A program made the translations under genes and the position numbers. This document shows, in pieces, positions 12,465 to 16,499 of a DNA stretch of 16,499 nt; the stretch's first letter is position 1; each line of letters begins with the position of its first letter. The notes below the pieces were generated by a model, which worked only from the letters and a program-made list of their open reading frames with translations, had not been told where the DNA came from and did no database searches. Origin of the DNA: Bacteroidota bacterium (GTDB lineage Bacteria > Bacteroidota > Bacteroidia > Bacteroidales > Tenuifilaceae); NCBI GenBank assembly GCA_023406715.1, contig JAEXVC010000088.1, forward strand, positions 1 through 16,499. Reading direction: 5' to 3'.

Positions 12465-14465
12465 TTACTGTTTTGCAGGGTAATCATCCCTTAAAACTCT
12501 GAACTCTGTTCTACGGTTAATTTGGTAAACAACCTCTTTGTTTTCCTCGGAGGTTAAACCATCAACAAACTTTTGGTCGAGTACAACTCCTATAGGTAGG
12601 AATGTGTAACGGGCATTTAGCGCTGCATCAACAACCTTAGGTTGAGTTTGAGCATAACCTTTTGCTTTTAAGCGGTCGGTAGCAATACCTTTTTCTATTA
12701 GATAGTTAACAACCGACTGTGCACGTTTTTGCGATAGTTCGTAGTTGTACTCTTGGGTACCACGAGTATCGGTATGCGATGCCAACTCAATGGTAACGGT
12801 TGGGTTATCGTTAAGGATTTCAACTAGCCTATCAAGCGCCTCTCGCGATTCTGGTCGGAGTTCCCACTTGTCGTAATCGTAGAAAATATTCGGTATTTCA
12901 ATTGGTTTCTCGGTTGACGTAATTGCAATAGCAACATCAAAATCCTTGCTTCTTGTTAAGCCACGAGTAGTTTCCTTAGCCTTGTTGTTGAGGAATCCCT
13001 TTTTCGAAGCAAGTATTACGTAATCGGTGTTTGGAGTTAAATTAAATTTAAAAGTACCATCCTCCTTGGTTTGCATTGTAACAATAGCACCATCACTACC
13101 AATAAGTTTAACTGTGGCTTGATTAACAGGGTTTTTTGTTTTATCGTCGGTAACCTTACCAATCATGTTGTAGATAATTGGAGGTAGATAGAACATGTAA
13201 ATATCATCGGCACCTCTTCCTCCTTGTCGGCGAGAGCTAAAATAACCTGCTTCGCGCTCCCTTTCGAATACAACGCCAAAGTCATCAGCAGGGGAGTTCA
13301 TTGGGTAGCGCATATTTTCAATAACCCAAGAACCATTTTCTTGCGATTTAGCCTTAAAAATATCCAAACCGCCCATTCCAGGGTGTCCATCGGACGAAAA
13401 GTAAAGTGTTCCATCGGTATGAACGTATGGGAACATCTCATTTCCAGGGGAGTTTACTTCTCCTCCAAGATTTATGGCCTCGCCCCACTCATCACCCGAT
13501 GTTGCACATGTAACCTTCCATATGTCTAATCCACCAAAACCACCGGGGATATTGCTTGCAAAATAAAGAGTTGTTCCATCGGCAGAGATTGCTGGGTGGG
13601 CTACAATCATACTATCCGATGAAACCTTTATTTCATCGGGGGTTAGCCAGCCCTGCTCAACTCGTTTTGAACTAAATATTTGGCATCCTAACTTATCGCG
13701 TTTGCTAACTTTGCAACGGGTAAAGAATACTGTGTTAAAATCGGACGTTAGCGAGCCCGCACCCTCGTCAAATTGGGTGTTTACAGTTTCATCAATGGCT
13801 TTTGGGTCGCTCCATACTCCCTTAACATCACGAGTTGTTAGAAAAATATCGGTAAAACTTTCGCCCGTAACAGCACTGAGTTTTCCACCAGTAGTTCCTT
13901 TTCTTGAACTTGTGAAGAGTAGTTCGGTATAATCGTTCGAAGCATAAGCAGGACTAAACTCACTAAACTTAGTGTTTATGCCGCGCATGTTGATAATTTC
14001 GTATCCCGATGGGGTTTCTTTCCATCGTTTGGCCAGTTCGCACGACTCAATTCCAGAATCAGCAAGTTTATCGAGCGGTGCAAGAATTTTGTATTTTCTG
14101 TATTGCTCAATGGCCTCGTCGTACTTCTCGCCCATCTTAAGCGTTTCGGCGTAGTAGAAAAATACTTTGGGGTCGGGGCATTCCCTGAGGATTGCTTTTT
14201 GGTACCAAAGTTCTGCTTGACGAGCGTTGCCTATCAACCTGTAGCAATTTCCAATTTTATAGAGGTACTTGGAGAGTTCAACCTTGTCTTTTACTTTATC
14301 TATATCGTCTCTGTAAAGTTCGATTGCTTCAAAATAGCCACCAGCCTTGTAAAGAGCATCAGCTCTGGTTAACTTTGATGTTTGTGCTACAGCGATATTC
14401 GATAAAAGCAGAATCCCTAAAAGGGTTATTGCCCCATTTTTAATGGCCGATTTTAATCCAATCAT
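12465..14465 (-). CDS. PorE-like OmpA-family protein with TPR, beta-propeller and carboxypeptidase-regulatory domains
   Basis: Envelope protein that probably anchors to peptidoglycan. Order of parts: signal peptide at 1-28 (GAITLLGILLLSNIAVAQ); TPR helices at about 31-150; a PD40-type beta-propeller at about 165-425, with blades ending in LYFASN (300-305), LYFSSDG (354-360) and GYFSSRRQGG (407-416); a carboxypeptidase-regulatory-like sandwich at about 433-515; and an OmpA C-terminal domain at about 523-660. The OmpA part has the peptidoglycan-binding pair Asp566 (SHTDTRG) and Arg581 (LSQKRAQ), at the canonical spacing of 15. This is the domain order of PorE, an accessory of the type IX secretion system in Porphyromonas, but similar proteins occur more widely in Bacteroidota. 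Unlike the lipoprotein PorE I recall, no lipobox cysteine is visible. It has its own promoter-like box and terminator, so it is likely a single-gene unit. Domains firm, PorE equivalence tentative. Confidence 0.88.
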   Translation of the reverse strand: MIGLKSAIKNGAITLLGILLLSNIAVAQTSKLTRADALYKAGGYFEAIELYRDDIDKVKDKVELSKYLYKIGNCYRLIGNARQAELWYQKAILRECPDPKVFFYYAETLKMGEKYDEAIEQYRKYKILAPLDKLADSGIESCELAKRWKETPSGYEIINMRGINTKFSEFSPAYASNDYTELLFTSSRKGTTGGKLSAVTGESFTDIFLTTRDVKGVWSDPKAIDETVNTQFDEGAGSLTSDFNTVFFTRCKVSKRDKLGCQIFSSKRVEQGWLTPDEIKVSSDSMIVAHPAISADGTTLYFASNIPGGFGGLDIWKVTCATSGDEWGEAINLGGEVNSPGNEMFPYVHTDGTLYFSSDGHPGMGGLDIFKAKSQENGSWVIENMRYPMNSPADDFGVVFEREREAGYFSSRRQGGRGADDIYMFYLPPIIYNMIGKVTDDKTKNPVNQATVKLIGSDGAIVTMQTKEDGTFKFNLTPNTDYVILASKKGFLNNKAKETTRGLTRSKDFDVAIAITSTEKPIEIPNIFYDYDKWELRPESREALDRLVEILNDNPTVTIELASHTDTRGTQEYNYELSQKRAQSVVNYLIEKGIATDRLKAKGYAQTQPKVVDAALNARYTFLPIGVVLDQKFVDGLTSEENKEVVYQINRRTEFRVLRDDYPAKQ

Positions 14466-14498
14466 AAATGTACTTTTCTAATGAACGCAAAAATATTT

Positions 14499-14506
14499 CA
14501 AAAGTA
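14499..14506 (-). promoter_or_regulatory. Candidate -7 promoter box for the ompA-family gene
   Basis: TACTTTTG on the minus strand fits TAnnTTTG and sits 33 bp upstream of the ATG. The surrounding DNA is very AT-rich and the -33 element is not clear. It lies between the glnN terminator and the ompA-family start, where a promoter is expected. Confidence 0.4.
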
Positions 14507-14586
14507 TCTAAAATATAAAAGGTAAAGGTAAATATTATTTTAAAGATTTTGCAATTCAACAGTTAAAACCTAACCGTTTTAAAGGA

Positions 14587-14611
14587 AAAATCCCAGATAA
14601 ACTGGGATTTT
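14587..14611 (-). terminator. Intrinsic terminator of glnN
   Basis: A perfect 10-bp stem AAAATCCCAG / CTGGGATTTT with a 5-nt loop lies about 25 bp past the glnN stop. On the minus strand the stem runs into ATTTTTCCTTT, giving the T-rich tail of an intrinsic terminator. It separates glnN from the ompA-family gene. Confidence 0.85.
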
Positions 14612-14634
14612 AAAACAAAAACACGACTGAAAAC

Positions 14635-16499
14635 CTATCGGATGAAAAGCATTTCGCGATATTTTGGTAGCGGCCACATCTCATCGTCAACAATCATCTC
14701 TAGTTTGTCAATATGGTAACGAATATCCTCGATATATGGCCTAACATTCTTTGCGTATAGGTGAGCTCTTTCAACAACGTCTTCCACAAGGTTTGCCTCT
14801 TTACGGTACTCAATCATTTCGTCTACCTGCTTGCGGATTTCGTGAATATGCTCAGATATTTCCTGTAAAAGATTTAGCTGATGATTTGCCAGTTTCTCGT
14901 ATTCTTTTGGGAATAGTTCTTTTAGCCCCTTCACATTCGATATCAGAATATTTTGGTAAGCAATGGCTGTTGGGATTATGTGGTTAATGGCTAAATCACC
15001 AAGAACACGTGCTTCTATTTGTACTTTCTTGAGGAATATCTCGTTGCGAATTTCGTAGCGAGCTTCAAGTTCTCTAAGTGTAAGCACTTTGTTCTTTGTC
15101 AATAGCTCTTTTGATGAGTCTAACAGGAATGTTTTGAAGGCCTCAATTGCGTTTTGGATATTGGGCAATCCTCGGCGTGCGGCTTCATCAACCCACTCTT
15201 GGCTGTAGCCATTACCCTCGAATCGGATTTTCTTGGAATCGATAATAACCTTACGCAGGCACTGGATTATCGCCTCATCCTTTTTTACACCCTTTTCAAT
15301 AACTTTCTCAACCTCTGCCTTGAATTTATTGAGTTGGTCGGCAACGGCGGTGTTTAGCACAATCATTGGCGATGCACAGCTACCCGATGAGCCCACTGCG
15401 CGGAACTCAAAGCGATTTCCGGTAAATGCGAATGGCGATGTACGGTTACGGTCAGTATTATCGAGTAAAATCTCAGGAATTTTTCCGATGATGTCCAGTT
15501 TTAGTTCGGTTTTCTCATCGGGAGTCATCTTTTGGTCGCTTACCTTCTCCTCCAGTTCATCGAGCACAGCACTTAGGGTTTTTCCAATAAATACCGACAT
15601 AATGGCTGGTGGTGCCTCGTGTGCACCAAGGCGATGCGAGTTTGATTCCGAAGCAATACTGCCAATAAGCAGAGCGGAGTGATCCTGAACCGCCTTCATG
15701 GTGTTGATAAGGAATGTTAGGAACTGTAGGTTGTTCTTAGGTGTTCTTCCGGGCGATAGAAGGTTTACACCGCTATCGGTCATCATCGACCAGTTATTGT
15801 GTTTGCCAGAGCCGTTTACTCCTTTGAATGGTTTTTCGTGGAAAAGTATACGGAAGTTATGCTGACGGGCAACCTTGTCCATTAGCGACATTATGAGTTG
15901 GTTGTGGTCAACCGCAAGGTTGGCTTCCTCAAATATAGGTGCACATTCAAACTGGTTTGGGGCAACCTCGTTGTGGCGTGTTTTAACAGGGATACCTAGC
16001 TTGTAAGCCTCCAATTCAAAGTGACGCATAAAAGCGGTAACGCGTGATGGAATTGACCCAAAGTAGTGGTCTTCCAACTGTTGGTCTTTTGCCGCAGCAT
16101 GTCCCATAAGGGTACGACCGCAAAGGGCAAGGTCGGGGCGGGCGTTGAACAACGCCTCATCAACTAAAAAGTACTCTTGTTCCCAGCCTAGTGTGGCAAA
16201 TACCTTTTTTGCGTCCTTATCGAAATACTCCAAAACCGATACCGCTGCTTTGTCAAGTGCCGTTAGCGATTTTAGCAATGGAGTCTTAAAATCTAGTGCT
16301 TCGCCTGTATAGGAAACAAAAACCGTTGGAATACAAAGCGTTTGGTCAAGTATAAACGCAGGCGAAGATGGGTCCCAAGCTGAATAACCGCGAGCTTCGA
16401 ATGTGTTTCGGATTCCACCACTTGGGAAACTCGATGCATCGGGTTCCTGCTGAACAAGCATTTCACCTTTAAAGAGCTCAATAGCCTTGCCATCCTTAT
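14635..16499 (-). CDS. glnN: Type III glutamine synthetase (5' end outside the window)
   Basis: Joins ammonia to glutamate using ATP to make glutamine; the cytoplasmic entry point for nitrogen. The frame is open to the right edge (the last 12 codons read KDGKAIELFKGE before the internal Met at 16459-16461), so the start lies beyond the window. About 620 residues are visible. Type III enzymes are about 700-730 residues, so roughly 100 are missing. Type III hallmarks, counted from the internal Met, are PDASSFPSGGIRNTFEARGY near 7-26, the GWEQEYFLVD glutamate-site motif near 92-101, RHNEVAPNQFE, the HEKPFKGVNGSGKHNNWSMM ATP/glutamate loop, and NRTSPFAFTGNRFEFRAVGS. A long helical C-terminal region (about 430-608) is typical of this class and replaces the type I layout. 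No regulator of the GlnB type is adjacent. The internal Met is not the start because conserved sequence continues upstream of it. Confidence 0.96.
   Translation of the reverse strand, partial: KDGKAIELFKGEMLVQQEPDASSFPSGGIRNTFEARGYSAWDPSSPAFILDQTLCIPTVFVSYTGEALDFKTPLLKSLTALDKAAVSVLEYFDKDAKKVFATLGWEQEYFLVDEALFNARPDLALCGRTLMGHAAAKDQQLEDHYFGSIPSRVTAFMRHFELEAYKLGIPVKTRHNEVAPNQFECAPIFEEANLAVDHNQLIMSLMDKVARQHNFRILFHEKPFKGVNGSGKHNNWSMMTDSGVNLLSPGRTPKNNLQFLTFLINTMKAVQDHSALLIGSIASESNSHRLGAHEAPPAIMSVFIGKTLSAVLDELEEKVSDQKMTPDEKTELKLDIIGKIPEILLDNTDRNRTSPFAFTGNRFEFRAVGSSGSCASPMIVLNTAVADQLNKFKAEVEKVIEKGVKKDEAIIQCLRKVIIDSKKIRFEGNGYSQEWVDEAARRGLPNIQNAIEAFKTFLLDSSKELLTKNKVLTLRELEARYEIRNEIFLKKVQIEARVLGDLAINHIIPTAIAYQNILISNVKGLKELFPKEYEKLANHQLNLLQEISEHIHEIRKQVDEMIEYRKEANLVEDVVERAHLYAKNVRPYIEDIRYHIDKLEMIVDDEMWPLPKYREMLFIR

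Noticed and set aside
15233..15682. Plus-strand open frame of 149 codons inside glnN
   Set aside because: Antisense to highly conserved glutamine synthetase motifs; the serine-rich translation is typical of a shadow frame.
1..16499. Search by eye for CRISPR repeats, transposase genes, terminal inverted repeats, tRNA and phage genes
   Set aside because: None found; the window is almost fully accounted for by ordinary chromosomal genes and short gaps, so no mobile or defence system is claimed.

Overview
The window reads as ordinary chromosome of a Bacteroidota bacterium, most likely in or near the Bacteroidales. The evidence is AT-rich DNA, a type III glutamine synthetase, a DUF5686 outer-membrane protein, a DUF6150-like secreted protein, a TPR/beta-propeller/OmpA protein resembling PorE, and promoter-like boxes of the TAnnTTTG type in front of several minus-strand genes. 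I see no insertion sequence, prophage, CRISPR array, tRNA or rRNA. Family names come from motif recognition; no database search was run.

Left part (1-8530, plus strand): the tail of a possible upstream membrane protein is followed by a multi-PAS hybrid sensor kinase with an unclear start. After a structured 84-bp gap come three envelope genes with short spacers (36 and 43 bp), probably one operon. They encode a secreted M28 zinc peptidase fused to an outer-membrane beta-barrel, a lipoprotein carrying a class I glutamine-amidotransferase/C26 domain, and a DUF5686 outer-membrane protein. A strong bidirectional terminator (8540-8564) closes this block.

Right part (8583-16499, minus strand): read in transcription order this is glnN (5' end outside the window), the PorE-like ompA-family gene, a small DUF6150-like gene, purM, prfA and pyrF. 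prfA and pyrF are 13 bp apart and surely cotranscribed. glnN and the ompA-family gene each end in a clear intrinsic terminator, purM ends in a weaker candidate, and purM, prfA, the ompA-family gene and the DUF6150-like gene each have a candidate Bacteroidota promoter. The right part therefore mixes housekeeping metabolism and translation (nitrogen assimilation, purine and pyrimidine synthesis, translation termination) with envelope proteins.

I did not find a clearly new multi-gene system. The points most worth a second look are the M28-peptidase/beta-barrel fusion, the lipoprotein form of a C26 hydrolase, the sensor kinase whose membrane-spanning N-terminus extends upstream without any standard start codon, and a compact three-stem inverted-repeat structure in the leader of the peptidase operon.
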